Source of the DNA: Sphingobacteriaceae bacterium UBA6709
GTDB lineage: Bacteria > Bacteroidota > Bacteroidia > Sphingobacteriales > Sphingobacteriaceae
Reading direction: 5' to 3'
NCBI GenBank assembly: GCA_002454425.1
Contig: DKIV01000044.1
Span: 1 to 64,000, forward strand
Length of the DNA stretch: 64,000 nucleotides
Shown: one piece after another, positions 8,847 to 16,616 of the stretch
Layout: each line of letters starts with the position of its first letter
Position numbering within the stretch: position 1 is the stretch's first letter
Position numbers and translations under genes: made by a program
Notes under the pieces: generated by a model
Seen by the model: the letters and a program-made list of their open reading frames with translations, nothing else
Databases searched by the model: none
Told to the model about the DNA's origin: nothing

Positions 8847-9995
8847 ATGCATTCACCATTAAGCCAGGATCGCTCATTTATCGGATGGGTTGATGTATTA
8901 CGTATTATCGCTTGCTTCCTTGTCGTATTTTCTCATAGCTGTGATCCCTTTGTCGCGCGGTTCGATACGGATCGTGCCACTTTTCTGCAAGGCGTTTTTT
9001 CCGGGAGCATGGTACGCAGCTGTGTTCCACTGTTTGTTATGATGACCGGTGTATTGCTGCTTCCAACAAATCTTTCAATGAGATTATTCATAGGTCGTCG
9101 TATTAGTCGTATCGTAAAACCCTTAGTGTTTTGGTCGATTGTGCTGCCGCTGGCATATTACATATATCTCAACTTTATAAACCTAAAGACGGTAAATCCG
9201 TCTATTGTCTATGAGCAGCATTCGCTGTTGTCGACCCTGCGCAAGTGCTATACTTTTATTTTTAACTTCAATTTCGATACTACGCCCCTTTGGTATTTAT
9301 ACATGTTGATAGGCTTGTATTTTATCATCCCCGTTCTCAGCGCGTGGATCCAACGGGCTACTCCTCAGGATATACGTACTTTCCTGACGATATGGTTCAT
9401 CACGTTGTGGCTGCCGTATGTAAAGATGCTTGCTCCTATTCTTGGTTATGAGGGAAATTACGGAAATATGGGACTGCTGGGTGTCTGCGATTGGAATGAG
9501 TTCGGCACCTTTTACTATACGTCCGGATTTATCGGGTATCTGGTGCTGGCCTGGTATCTTGTGAAGTATCCCTTAGATTGGAGTTGGCGTAAAACGTTGT
9601 GGATTTTGGTTCCATGTTTTTTTGTGGGATACGCTGTTACTGCGTTCGGATTTATACTTACGCAAAGCCACTTTCCGGGAAATTATGCCTACTTAGAGAT
9701 ATTATGGTATTTCTGCGGCATAAATGTTTTCATGATGACTTTTCCGGTTTTTGTTATCGTCCAGAAGTTAAATGCCCGTCCGAGACGAATTGTTCATCAA
9801 TGGGCATCTTTTACTTTTGGTATATACCTCTGTCATTTTATTCTTGTGCAGGTATTCATTGACCTGGTAGATGGGCATCTGGCCATCCCCGCGCTGGCAA
9901 AAATTCCAATGATTGCTGTATTGTCATTCTTGTCGGCATCGATGGTGGTTTGGTTGTTGAATAAGGTTCCCTTGCTCCGGCAATTTGTGAAATAA
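8847..9995 (+). CDS. Acyltransferase family 3 membrane protein
   Basis: An integral membrane O-acyltransferase of 382 residues with about ten hydrophobic helices. The N-terminal IGWVDVLRIIACFLVVFSH places the conserved histidine of the Acyl_transf_3 family at the end of the first helix. Relatives transfer acetyl or succinyl groups to sugars of surface polysaccharides or lipids; the acceptor here is not predictable. It stands alone between a strong terminator upstream and a bidirectional one downstream. A near-consensus -7 box, CATCTTTG at 8824-8831, sits 15 bases before the ATG. Confidence 0.88.
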   Translation: MHSPLSQDRSFIGWVDVLRIIACFLVVFSHSCDPFVARFDTDRATFLQGVFSGSMVRSCVPLFVMMTGVLLLPTNLSMRLFIGRRISRIVKPLVFWSIVLPLAYYIYLNFINLKTVNPSIVYEQHSLLSTLRKCYTFIFNFNFDTTPLWYLYMLIGLYFIIPVLSAWIQRATPQDIRTFLTIWFITLWLPYVKMLAPILGYEGNYGNMGLLGVCDWNEFGTFYYTSGFIGYLVLAWYLVKYPLDWSWRKTLWILVPCFFVGYAVTAFGFILTQSHFPGNYAYLEILWYFCGINVFMMTFPVFVIVQKLNARPRRIVHQWASFTFGIYLCHFILVQVFIDLVDGHLAIPALAKIPMIAVLSFLSASMVVWLLNKVPLLRQFVK

Positions 9996-10014
9996 GATGA
10001 TTGCTTTATAATTC

Positions 10015-10062
10015 AATAAAACACAATAGCCCGGCAATATTGACGGGCTACTGTGTTTTATT
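10015..10062. terminator. Bidirectional intrinsic terminator
   Basis: The arm 10015-10033 (AATAAAACACAATAGCCCG) pairs with 10044-10062 (CGGGCTACTGTGTTTTATT) with one mismatch. The A-rich start and T-rich end make it functional in both directions. It separates the converging acyltransferase and superoxide dismutase genes. Confidence 0.92.
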
Positions 10063-10083
10063 GGAATCGGGACAAACCCTGAT

Positions 10084-10686
10084 TTATTTTTTGTAGCGTT
10101 CAGCTACAGCGTTCCAGTCAACCACGTTGAAAAACGCGGCGATATAATCAGGACGCTTGTTTTGGTACTTAAGATAATAAGCATGTTCCCAAACATCCAT
10201 ACCCAGGATTGGAGTGCCCTTAACGTCAGCAACGTCCATTAAAGGATTGTCCTGATTTGGTGTTGATGATACCTGTAGCTTACCATCGGCAGCTACTGAT
10301 AGCCATGCCCATCCTGAGCCAAAGCGCGTTGCGCCTGCCTCAGCGAATTTCTTTTTGAATTCTTCAAATGATCCGAAAGCAGCGTTAATAGCTTCTGCCA
10401 GCTCACCTGAAGGCTCGCCACCACCATTTGGTGATATTACAGTCCAGAATAAGCTGTGGTTATAGTGACCACCGCCGTTATTACGTACAGCAGGTGCGTA
10501 GGCAGAAATGTTAGCCAGAATATCTTCAAGAGATTTTCCTTCAGCTTCTGTACCGGCAATAGCTTTATTTAAATTGTCAACATACGCCTGGTGGTGTTTG
10601 CCATGGTGTATTTCCATGGTAGTTTTGTCTATATGTGGTTCAAGCGCATCGCTTGCGTATGGTAACGCTGGAAGTTCAAATGCCAT
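10084..10686 (-). CDS. sodA: Superoxide dismutase (Mn/Fe family)
   Basis: Dismutates superoxide to oxygen and hydrogen peroxide. The 200-residue length is normal for the family. The metal ligands are H27 (IHHGKHH), H77 (GHYNH), D164 and H168 (DVWEHAYY). The glycine-rich GGGHYNH and the Q145 in PNQDNP are the pattern more often seen in Mn or cambialistic enzymes than in strict Fe enzymes, but metal use needs biochemistry. No signal peptide, so cytoplasmic. A perfect -7 box lies 34 bp upstream of the start. The neighbouring tadA and csaA are on the same strand upstream. Confidence 0.96.
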   Translation of the reverse strand: MAFELPALPYASDALEPHIDKTTMEIHHGKHHQAYVDNLNKAIAGTEAEGKSLEDILANISAYAPAVRNNGGGHYNHSLFWTVISPNGGGEPSGELAEAINAAFGSFEEFKKKFAEAGATRFGSGWAWLSVAADGKLQVSSTPNQDNPLMDVADVKGTPILGMDVWEHAYYLKYQNKRPDYIAAFFNVVDWNAVAERYKK

Positions 10687-10720
10687 AATTATTTTTTTTA
10701 AGGTTAAACGTAATGTAGTA

Positions 10721-10728
10721 CAAAGATA
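10721..10728 (-). promoter_or_regulatory. Candidate -7 box for sodA
   Basis: TATCTTTG on the minus strand exactly fits the Bacteroidota -7 consensus TAnnTTTG. It predicts a start site near 10716 and a leader of about 30 bases before the sodA ATG. No clear -33 TTTG was found at the expected spacing. Confidence 0.5.
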
Positions 10729-10760
10729 ACGGGCGACTATTTTTTTTGTTCAGAGGTATG

Positions 10761-11237
10761 TCAACTTTTAATTCTTTTCTGCTGGAAGAAGTCTTTCATG
10801 AGCTGACCACAGTCGGCCTCCAGAATACCGCTTTTAATTTCTGTACGAGGATGTGTAAGTGCTTGTTCAACACGGGAGTAACCTCTCTTAGGATCGTGGG
10901 CGCCGAATACGATGTGGCTGATCTGCGTCCAGAAGGAGGCGCCGGCACACATAATACAAGGTTCGATGGTAACGTACAGCGTACAATCTTTAAGGTATTT
11001 TCCTCCTAAAAAATTTGCGGCAGCGGTAAAAGCTTGCATTTCCGCATGTGCTGTTACATCATTCAGCCGTTCTGTTAAGTTATGACCACGCGCGATAATC
11101 CGGTCTTTACAAACAATGACCGCTCCAATGGGCACTTCGCCGAGTTTAAGAGCTATGTGCGCCTCCTTAAGCGCCTCTCTCATGTAAAACTCGTCCTTAT
11201 TAGTTTCCGGTTCTTCGGTAAAATTTACGTAACGCAT
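10761..11237 (-). CDS. tadA: tRNA adenosine(34) deaminase
   Basis: Converts A34 to inosine in the tRNA wobble position. The 158-residue zinc deaminase carries HAE (H64, E66) and PCIMC (C94, C97), the zinc ligands and proton shuttle of the family. The C-terminal GYSRVEQALTHPRTEIKSGIL and the ending DFFQQKR agree with TadA rather than with guanine or cytidine deaminases. It starts 4 bases after the csaA stop on the same strand, so the two are probably one transcript. Confidence 0.94.
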   Translation of the reverse strand: MRYVNFTEEPETNKDEFYMREALKEAHIALKLGEVPIGAVIVCKDRIIARGHNLTERLNDVTAHAEMQAFTAAANFLGGKYLKDCTLYVTIEPCIMCAGASFWTQISHIVFGAHDPKRGYSRVEQALTHPRTEIKSGILEADCGQLMKDFFQQKRIKS

Positions 11238-11241
11238 CTTT

Positions 11242-11577
11242 TTATATTAAACGGGCACCGTTCGGCACCTTAGTATCTATCGTGGAAATGACAATATTAC
11301 CCTTGTCGTCCGGGAATCCGGTAATAAGGAATTCGGAAAGGAATTTGCCAATCTGCTTGACCGGGAAATTCACCACTCCGATGATCTGGCGGCCGATAAG
11401 CTCTTCCATGGTATAGTTCACGGTTATCTGTGCGCTGCTCCATTTGGTACCCAATTCGCCGAAGTCCACTTTAACTTTATAAGCAGGCTTACGTGCTTCA
11501 GGGAAAGCTTTCACTTCCAGAATTGTTCCCGCACGCATGTCGACGGTTTCAAATTCATTCCATGTGATTGTTGTCAT
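11242..11577 (-). CDS. csaA: CsaA-type tRNA-binding protein
   Basis: A single tRNA-binding OB-fold protein of 111 residues, the usual CsaA length. The N-terminal WNEFETVDMRAGTILEV and the central VKVDFGELGTKWSSAQI are the characteristic signature. Relatives have chaperone-like or tRNA-binding roles. The ATG at 11577 is preferred to the TTG at 11583, which adds only two residues. A perfect -7 box ends 4 bases before this ATG, which would give a leaderless transcript. tadA follows after 4 bases. Confidence 0.92.
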   Translation of the reverse strand: MTTITWNEFETVDMRAGTILEVKAFPEARKPAYKVKVDFGELGTKWSSAQITVNYTMEELIGRQIIGVVNFPVKQIGKFLSEFLITGFPDDKGNIVISTIDTKVPNGARLI

Positions 11578-11580
11578 GCT

Positions 11581-11588
11581 CAAAAATA
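11581..11588 (-). promoter_or_regulatory. Candidate -7 box for csaA-tadA
   Basis: TATTTTTG on the minus strand fits TAnnTTTG. Only three bases lie between its G and the csaA ATG, so transcription would begin at or next to the start codon. Confidence 0.4.
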
Positions 11589-11758
11589 GAGCATAAAAAG
11601 CTAAGTGAAGGTAAAATTGCTGAGATAAACGCGGGGATTATGCCCTGGCGGCGCGCCTTCGTAAAAGGATATATGATAAGGGGATTGAATCTGCAGGAAA
11701 TTTTCGTGGGTGTATCACGAAAGTTTAGCGGTATTTTTCATTGCTGCAGCATTTTACA

Positions 11759-11766
11759 TATGTTTG
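11759..11766 (+). promoter_or_regulatory. Candidate -7 box for rlmI
   Basis: TATGTTTG fits TAnnTTTG. Four bases separate it from the rlmI ATG at 11771, again placing the predicted start site at the initiation codon. Confidence 0.4.
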
Positions 11767-11770
11767 CCCC

Positions 11771-12958
11771 ATGGCTACAGTTCGATTAAAAAGAGGTAAA
11801 GAAAAAGCAGTAAGGCAATTGCATCCATGGATATTTTCCGGGGCTATAGAGTCTGTAAAGGGTAAGCCCGAAGATGGTTCTATAGTAGATGTTATTGACC
11901 ATGGCGGCGAGTTTCTCGCTCGCGGTTTTTTTAACGGACAGTCGCGGGTAGCAGTGCGCGTGCTGTGCTGGGAAGAGCATTCCCTTATTGACGAGTCATG
12001 GTGGCGTGAGAAAGTGTCGCGAGCTGTAGAGGCCAGAAAGCCTATTCTTGAATCGGGCACAACAAATACCTGCCGCCTGATATTTAGTGAGGCCGACTTT
12101 ATGCCGGGGCTTATTGCTGACATTTACGCCGATTACATTTCAGTACAGATACTTAGTTCGGGTATAGAAACAGTGAAGGCTGTTATTCTGGATGAGCTTG
12201 TCAGGCTTTTAAATCCTAAGGGAATATTCGATAGAAGTGACGCTTCTGCCCGGGCTCATGAGGGAATGGAGGCATCATACGGCATTCTTTACGGGGAAGC
12301 CCCTCCAGAGTTTGTCGAGGTGCTCGAAAATGGTATCAAATATCACATCAATATCGCGGAGGGGCAGAAGTCCGGATTCTTCTGCGATCAGCGGGACAAT
12401 CGCCGTATTCTGGCTGAACACGTACGCGGAAAGCGCGTGCTTGACTGCTTTTGTTATTCTGGTGGATTTTCGCTGAACAGCATACAGCTAGGTGCCGCTG
12501 AGGTCATCAGCGTCGACAGCTCAGCATTAGCTATAGAAACATTAAAGAAAAATATAGCGTTGAATAGTTTGGGTAATGCCGCGCAGACAGCCATACAGTC
12601 TGATGTAAACAAGCAGCTGAGACTTTTTAAGGAACAGGGCGAGCTATTTGACGTTATTGTTCTTGATCCTCCCAAATATGCGCCTTCGAGATCTGCCTTG
12701 GATAAAGCATCAAGAGCCTATAAAGACCTTAACCGCTTAGGGATGTCGTTACTGAAACCCGGAGGCTTGCTGGCAACGTTTTCGTGCTCCGGTGCCGTAG
12801 ATATAGCGCTTTTTAAACAGATAATTGCCTGGGCTGCACTGGATGCCGGTCGGGATGTTCAATTTGTATATCAGTTTTGCCAACCGGAGGATCATCCCGT
12901 GCGGGCATCTTTTCCGGAAGGCGAATACCTGAAGGGGCTTTTATGCAGAGTGCTCTGA
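11771..12958 (+). CDS. rlmI: 23S rRNA (cytosine-C5)-methyltransferase, RlmI-type
   Basis: A 395-residue class I SAM-dependent methyltransferase; E. coli RlmI, which makes m5C1962 in 23S rRNA, has a similar length. An N-terminal PUA domain (about 1-75, with HPWIFSGAIE) precedes a linker and the Rossmann methyltransferase domain. Visible motifs are GQKSGFFCDQRDNR, VLDCFCYSGGFSL (SAM-binding motif I), LDPPKYA (motif IV) and the cysteine in FSCSG expected to act catalytically. The ATG at 11771 is preferred to the TTG at 11741, which precedes the conserved N-terminus. The last 18 bases overlap the terC 3' end tail to tail. Confidence 0.92.
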   Translation: MATVRLKRGKEKAVRQLHPWIFSGAIESVKGKPEDGSIVDVIDHGGEFLARGFFNGQSRVAVRVLCWEEHSLIDESWWREKVSRAVEARKPILESGTTNTCRLIFSEADFMPGLIADIYADYISVQILSSGIETVKAVILDELVRLLNPKGIFDRSDASARAHEGMEASYGILYGEAPPEFVEVLENGIKYHINIAEGQKSGFFCDQRDNRRILAEHVRGKRVLDCFCYSGGFSLNSIQLGAAEVISVDSSALAIETLKKNIALNSLGNAAQTAIQSDVNKQLRLFKEQGELFDVIVLDPPKYAPSRSALDKASRAYKDLNRLGMSLLKPGGLLATFSCSGAVDIALFKQIIAWAALDAGRDVQFVYQFCQPEDHPVRASFPEGEYLKGLLCRVL

Positions 12959-13741
12959 TGAGCTCTTATCGTCGGGCAAATTGCGCAATTTTACAGGCTT
13001 AGAGGTGTTGGCCTTCATTTTCAGGTTCAGCATCTCTACTAATACTGAAAATGCCATTGCGAAGTAGATATAGCCTTTAGGGATATGCTGTTCAAAGCCT
13101 TCCGCAAGTAATGATACCCCGATGAGCAGCAGAAATGAAAGAGCCAACATCTTCACCGTCGGATGATTGTTGACAAAGCTGCTGATACGACCGGCAGACA
13201 GCATCATGATAAATACCGCAATGATCACAGCTGCTATCATAACCATAACTTCATCGGCCATACCCACGGCGGTAATCACGGAGTCGAGGGAGAAAACTAC
13301 ATCAAGTAGTAAGATCTGAACAATTACACCGGTGAAAGATTTTACCGCGCCGGAATTAGTTTCATGCTGTTCACCCTCAAGTTTCTCGTGTATCTCGCTG
13401 GTGCTCTTATAGATGAGGAACAGTCCGCCTACCAGGAGAATGAGGTCACGTCCGGAGATTGCCATCTTTTCAAGGAGTTCTACGTTCTCTATCCCCAGCC
13501 ATGACCCTATGTTAAACAGTGGGGCGGTAAGTCGCATGATCCAGTTCAGCGAAAGAAGTAACAATACCCGGGTGATCATTGCTAGAGCCAGACCTAATTG
13601 TCGTGCTTTTTTTTGTTGGTTCTGCGGCAGCTTTCCGGCGAGAATTGAGATGAATATAATATTATCGATGCCCAGAACAATTTCGAGTACAGTAAGCGTG
13701 ATTAGGGAAATCCAGATTTCCGGATTAGATAGCATTTCCAT
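12941..13741 (-). CDS. TerC-family integral membrane protein
   Basis: A 266-residue membrane protein with about seven helices. The paired acidic motifs VLGIDNIIF and VFSLDSVITA are the hallmark of TerC/Alx proteins; several members move manganese or act in metal loading of exported proteins. The C-terminal 25 residues are a polar tail. It converges on rlmI with an 18-bp overlap. A perfect 11-bp hairpin lies upstream at 13778-13804, but I see no recognisable yybP-ykoY manganese riboswitch, which often precedes such genes in other phyla. Confidence 0.9.
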   Translation of the reverse strand: MEMLSNPEIWISLITLTVLEIVLGIDNIIFISILAGKLPQNQQKKARQLGLALAMITRVLLLLSLNWIMRLTAPLFNIGSWLGIENVELLEKMAISGRDLILLVGGLFLIYKSTSEIHEKLEGEQHETNSGAVKSFTGVIVQILLLDVVFSLDSVITAVGMADEVMVMIAAVIIAVFIMMLSAGRISSFVNNHPTVKMLALSFLLLIGVSLLAEGFEQHIPKGYIYFAMAFSVLVEMLNLKMKANTSKPVKLRNLPDDKSSSEHSA

Positions 13742-13777
13742 AGATTATTGGGGTATGAATTTTTTACAAATAAAACT

Positions 13778-13804
13778 AAAACCTTTCGATGGGCGAAAGG
13801 TTTT
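13778..13804 (-). promoter_or_regulatory. Perfect 11-bp hairpin upstream of terC
   Basis: AAAACCTTTCG (13778-13788) pairs perfectly with CGAAAGGTTTT (13794-13804) around ATGGG. On the minus strand it is followed by AGTTTTATTTG and lies 36 bases before the terC ATG, so it could be a terminator for transcription arriving from the nadR side, or an attenuator in the terC leader. Confidence 0.5.
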
Positions 13805-14205
13805 ATAATCATTAATTTAAAAAGAAATATATACCTAGATCGACTAAGTCAAAAACCAATAAACACATCTGTTGAAATATTAAGAGAAGTAAGTTGGGGT
13901 GAAAGAAAATATTCGAGCAGCGTAATGTTAAATGAAATTAAATAGAATTTGTCGAAATAGCAATTTTTTAATGCTTCAACGATGATTTATTTAATATTCC
14001 TAAAGTTTTACAGACTAGCTTAATTCTTTTGCCTCTAATTTTTATGTGTTTCTTATAAGACGCGAAATTAGAAAGATAGTTACAAGTTGGTTTTAACTGT
14101 AAATTGTGTTTAGATTAATTGATGGTTAATTTAACTGTTACGTGAAGAGCGGCGGTGTCTATACTCCTCTGTTAAATAAAATCTTTGAGGTTAGCACGTT
14201 GAAAG

Positions 14206-14232
14206 GGGCGACGTCACTAGCTTCGGTCGCCC
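14206..14232 (-). terminator. Candidate terminator of pnuC-nadR operon
   Basis: GGGCGAC (14206-14212) pairs with GTCGCCC (14226-14232) eleven bases after the nadR-type stop. On the minus strand it is followed by CTTTC, a weak T-run. Confidence 0.45.
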
Positions 14233-14243
14233 GAGAGATGCTG

Positions 14244-14786
14244 CTATTCGTTCAAAGAACGGAGGAATGTGTCGACGCAATGGATTGCACTCCGTAGTCG
14301 TTCCCGTTCCTGGCCACCTATGACCTGATAATTAGCATTTAATGCCTGTAATTCCTTGTGCCACACTTCCATAAAATATCCTCTTAGATGAGGGAAGTCT
14401 CGTAGCGGGTCATCTTCCCAGGGCATATCTATATCCATTAACAAATAAAGATCATAGTTGTGATGAGGAAGTTCTTCCAATACTTCATCTGCGGTTTTAC
14501 CAAGCATGTAGTCGCTCCAGATTTTAACCGTCAGAACCGTGGTGTCGCAGAAAGCAAGTACGTTTGCCTGCGGCAGTAACTTTTCTTCAAGTGCTAACTG
14601 GCCTCGGAACATATTCACTTCATCCTCCATAGTGCAGGGTTCCTTTAGTGCGGCGCAATATTCCCTCGCATATTCCGGGATCCATATCGTATTGTAATGA
14701 TCAGCCAGCAATGCCGAGAGGGTTGATTTGCCCGTTGATTCGGGTCCAACGATGGCGATCTTTAATATTTTATTTGCTTTTTCCAT
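14244..14786 (-). CDS. NadR-type ribosylnicotinamide kinase (AAA ATPase)
   Basis: A 180-residue P-loop kinase. The Walker A GPESTGKSTL sits near the N-terminus, followed by WIPEYAREYC and FCDTTVLTVKIWSDY, the pattern of the C-terminal kinase domain of NadR, which phosphorylates nicotinamide riboside to NMN. The NMN adenylyltransferase and repressor domains of enterobacterial NadR are absent. The ATG at 14786 is preferred to TTG at 14798. The gene overlaps the end of pnuC by 25 bases, and this coupling to a nicotinamide riboside importer strongly supports the assignment. Confidence 0.85.
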   Translation of the reverse strand: MEKANKILKIAIVGPESTGKSTLSALLADHYNTIWIPEYAREYCAALKEPCTMEDEVNMFRGQLALEEKLLPQANVLAFCDTTVLTVKIWSDYMLGKTADEVLEELPHHNYDLYLLMDIDMPWEDDPLRDFPHLRGYFMEVWHKELQALNANYQVIGGQERERLRSAIHCVDTFLRSLNE

Positions 14787-15382
14787 GTGTTTTTCCAATC
14801 AATAAAGCCAATAATGGCGATTATAAAGAAGATAAGGTATAGCATAGCGGTTAGGACAAGTTGTTTATAAAGATAGAGGGGGATGTATACTGCGTCTACG
14901 AGAATCCATAGCAGCCAGTTCTGTAATACTTTTCGACTCATCAGATATTGTGCTATAAAGCTTATAGCAGTACATATGCCATCAAGATAGGGAACATCTG
15001 AATTGGTGAAGTAACGTAGAAATAATCCGAGGGCGATGGACATCGCGACTGTTCCGATGATGGTTAGAATAGATGTTTTGACAGTTAGTGAGGTGATTAA
15101 GGGCGTTTTTTTGTCGTATTCTTTGCTGCTCCAATAGTACCAGCCATACACAGCGGTGGATAGAAAATATAGCTGTAGCACAGCGTCGCCGTAAAGCCGG
15201 TGCTCAAAGAACAATATGCCATAACAGATAACGCTGATAATTGACACAGGCCAGTTGGCCATTTTCTGACGTGCCGCCAGATATACGCATATGAGACCGG
15301 TGATCGTTCCCAGCCATTCGAGTGAAGAAGTTTCCATTAGCTGATCGCGGAAGTGCGTCCAGACATCCTGAGATTGTTGCAT
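14762..15382 (-). CDS. pnuC: Nicotinamide riboside transporter PnuC
   Basis: An inner-membrane protein of 206 residues with about seven helices, which imports nicotinamide riboside by facilitated diffusion trapped by phosphorylation. The segment NWPVSIISVICYGILFFEHRLYGD followed by LQLYFLSTAVYGWYYW is characteristic, as is NWLLWILVDAVYIPLYLYK near the end. The ATG at 15382 is preferred to the GTG at 15391. The kinase that traps the substrate starts inside its 3' end, so the two form a salvage operon. A -7 box lies 8 bases upstream. Confidence 0.92.
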   Translation of the reverse strand: MQQSQDVWTHFRDQLMETSSLEWLGTITGLICVYLAARQKMANWPVSIISVICYGILFFEHRLYGDAVLQLYFLSTAVYGWYYWSSKEYDKKTPLITSLTVKTSILTIIGTVAMSIALGLFLRYFTNSDVPYLDGICTAISFIAQYLMSRKVLQNWLLWILVDAVYIPLYLYKQLVLTAMLYLIFFIIAIIGFIDWKNTWKKQIKY

Positions 15383-15390
15383 GGGTAGCA

Positions 15391-15398
15391 CAAACTTA
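15391..15398 (-). promoter_or_regulatory. Candidate -7 box for pnuC
   Basis: TAAGTTTG on the minus strand fits TAnnTTTG, with 8 bases to the pnuC ATG, so the leader would be only a few bases long. Confidence 0.45.
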
Positions 15399-15432
15399 GA
15401 AAAAAATACTCAAATGAATTTCCTTTCGAACA

Positions 15433-15440
15433 TAGATTTG
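15433..15440 (+). promoter_or_regulatory. Candidate -7 box for the MORN/TonB-C-like gene
   Basis: TAGATTTG fits TAnnTTTG and lies 32 bases before the ATG at 15473. Together with the pnuC box it makes a divergent promoter pair. Confidence 0.45.
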
Positions 15441-15472
15441 TGTTTTGTGTAATATTAATGTAAATTGATCTT

Positions 15473-16393
15473 ATGAAGGTGTTGCTGTTATTATGTATGT
15501 TTTATAGCTGCGTGGTATTTGCGCAGAACCGCAGGTCAATTTACTGTGTTGATCGTGATGGACGTTTGAATAGCAAGAGTGGTAGTTGTGTCAGAATTGT
15601 TGATCATCCTGCTGCCAAAGGGGGGCTGTATCAGATTCAGGAATTTTACGAAAACCGGCAGCTGCGTATGAAGGGGCAAGCTTCATCGTTAGACCCGAAC
15701 CCTGTTTACGAGGGGGCCGTCATCTCATATTATCCTGACGGCAGGCGTAAATCCGTGCAATATTTTAAGCAAGGGGTTAGCTGTGATTCCGCCTATTACT
15801 TTTATCCGGATGGCCGTCTGGAAAAAACACTTATGGAATGTGCGAAGTCTGATAATGGTATCTCTTGTATTAAAGAACCTCGTCTGCTAACATATATTGA
15901 TAGTTTGGGCGAGATGTGTGTCTGTGGTGGGAACGGTTATCTTAAGCTTGTCGACGCCATGAATAAAATAGTTCAGGAGGGTACATACAAGGAGGGATAT
16001 AAGGACGGACTGTGGCTTGTTAGCAACAAGAGGGGACAAGCCCGCTTAATGTATCAGAAAGGTAGTTTTATTGGCGGGACGGCGGTATGGAAAGATGGAA
16101 GTACGCATCAGGTGAAAACACTGAACGCGACGGTAGGATATGTAGGAGGTATGAAAGTTTTTAAGAAGTATCTCCAGTCTGCGCTCAGAAAGTCCAATAC
16201 CAAAGGCTTGGGAAGACTTAGCGTAAGCTATCTTATAGATGATGATGGGCTTATTAAAGATATTAAGTGTGAACCAATAATGGACTCAGTAGATATGATG
16301 GCTATTACCGAGGGCATGCGTTGTTCGCCGGCCATCGTAAGTGGCTTACCCGTAGCCTCAAAGCACGAGATGACCTTAATGGTGGCAGAGTAA
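15473..16393 (+). CDS. Secreted MORN-repeat protein with TonB-C-like end
   Basis: A 306-residue exported protein of unknown role. A short signal peptide ends at VVFAQ. The middle contains MORN_2/YwqK-like repeats: QIQEFYENRQLRMKG, AVISYYPDGRRKSVQYF, AYYFYPDGRLEKT and EGTYKEGYKDGLWL. The last 85 residues (from YVGGMKVFKKYLQSALR, through GRLSVSYLIDDDGLIKDI) resemble the C-terminal domain of energy transducer TonB, but there is no N-terminal membrane anchor or proline-rich spacer. It may be a periplasmic adaptor rather than a working TonB. It is flanked by a divergent pnuC and by carB 300 bp downstream. Confidence 0.75.
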   Translation: MKVLLLLCMFYSCVVFAQNRRSIYCVDRDGRLNSKSGSCVRIVDHPAAKGGLYQIQEFYENRQLRMKGQASSLDPNPVYEGAVISYYPDGRRKSVQYFKQGVSCDSAYYFYPDGRLEKTLMECAKSDNGISCIKEPRLLTYIDSLGEMCVCGGNGYLKLVDAMNKIVQEGTYKEGYKDGLWLVSNKRGQARLMYQKGSFIGGTAVWKDGSTHQVKTLNATVGYVGGMKVFKKYLQSALRKSNTKGLGRLSVSYLIDDDGLIKDIKCEPIMDSVDMMAITEGMRCSPAIVSGLPVASKHEMTLMVAE

Positions 16394-16585
16394 TTTCTAA
16401 CAAGAATAAACCTAAGTATCTGCGTGGCTTCGTAGTCTTTATGCTAAGGACGTTCCGGAGCTTCGCTCCACGTGCTGCACGATTCCCGGAAGCACTTGGC
16501 TCTCTTCTAATTGAAATCACCGGAGGTATTGAGAATTATCTTAAAAAATGGAAAGAATAATTAGCATCTAAGTGCTATTATTTAC

Positions 16586-16593
16586 TATCTTTG
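16586..16593 (+). promoter_or_regulatory. Candidate -7 box for carB
   Basis: TATCTTTG exactly fits TAnnTTTG. The predicted start near 16598 gives a leader of about 95 bases. A weak TTAG at 16561-16564 lies 21 bases upstream in the -33 position. Confidence 0.55.
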
Positions 16594-16594
16594 C

Positions 16595-16616
16595 ATCCCG
16601 ACAATACAGTCGGGAT
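16595..16616 (+). promoter_or_regulatory. Hairpin at the start of the carB leader
   Basis: ATCCCGAC (16595-16602) pairs perfectly with GTCGGGAT (16609-16616) around a six-base loop. It sits at the predicted 5' end of the carB mRNA, without a following T-run, so it is more likely an mRNA 5' stem or a regulator site than a terminator. Confidence 0.5.

Larger units (their letters stand above)
13742..14243. other. AT-rich intergenic region
   Basis: About 500 bp without a convincing gene. An open frame at 13748-13945 has no recognisable features. The region contains a perfect hairpin next to terC and a GC-rich hairpin next to the nadR-type gene stop. The middle is AT-rich and I could not assign any function. 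Confidence 0.6.

Noticed and set aside
13748..13945. 65-codon frame on the plus strand next to terC
   Set aside because: It contains the hairpin, is AT-driven and has no recognisable features.
13742..13960. yybP-ykoY manganese riboswitch before terC
   Set aside because: The conserved core elements could not be found on the minus strand by eye; only a simple hairpin is there.
15473..16393. Functional energy-transducing TonB
   Set aside because: No N-terminal membrane anchor or proline-rich spacer; the signal looks cleavable and the end is only TonB-C-like.
16321..16560. 79-codon frame overlapping the end of the MORN/TonB-C-like gene
   Set aside because: It starts inside another gene in a different frame and crosses the palindrome-rich element, so it is probably non-coding.
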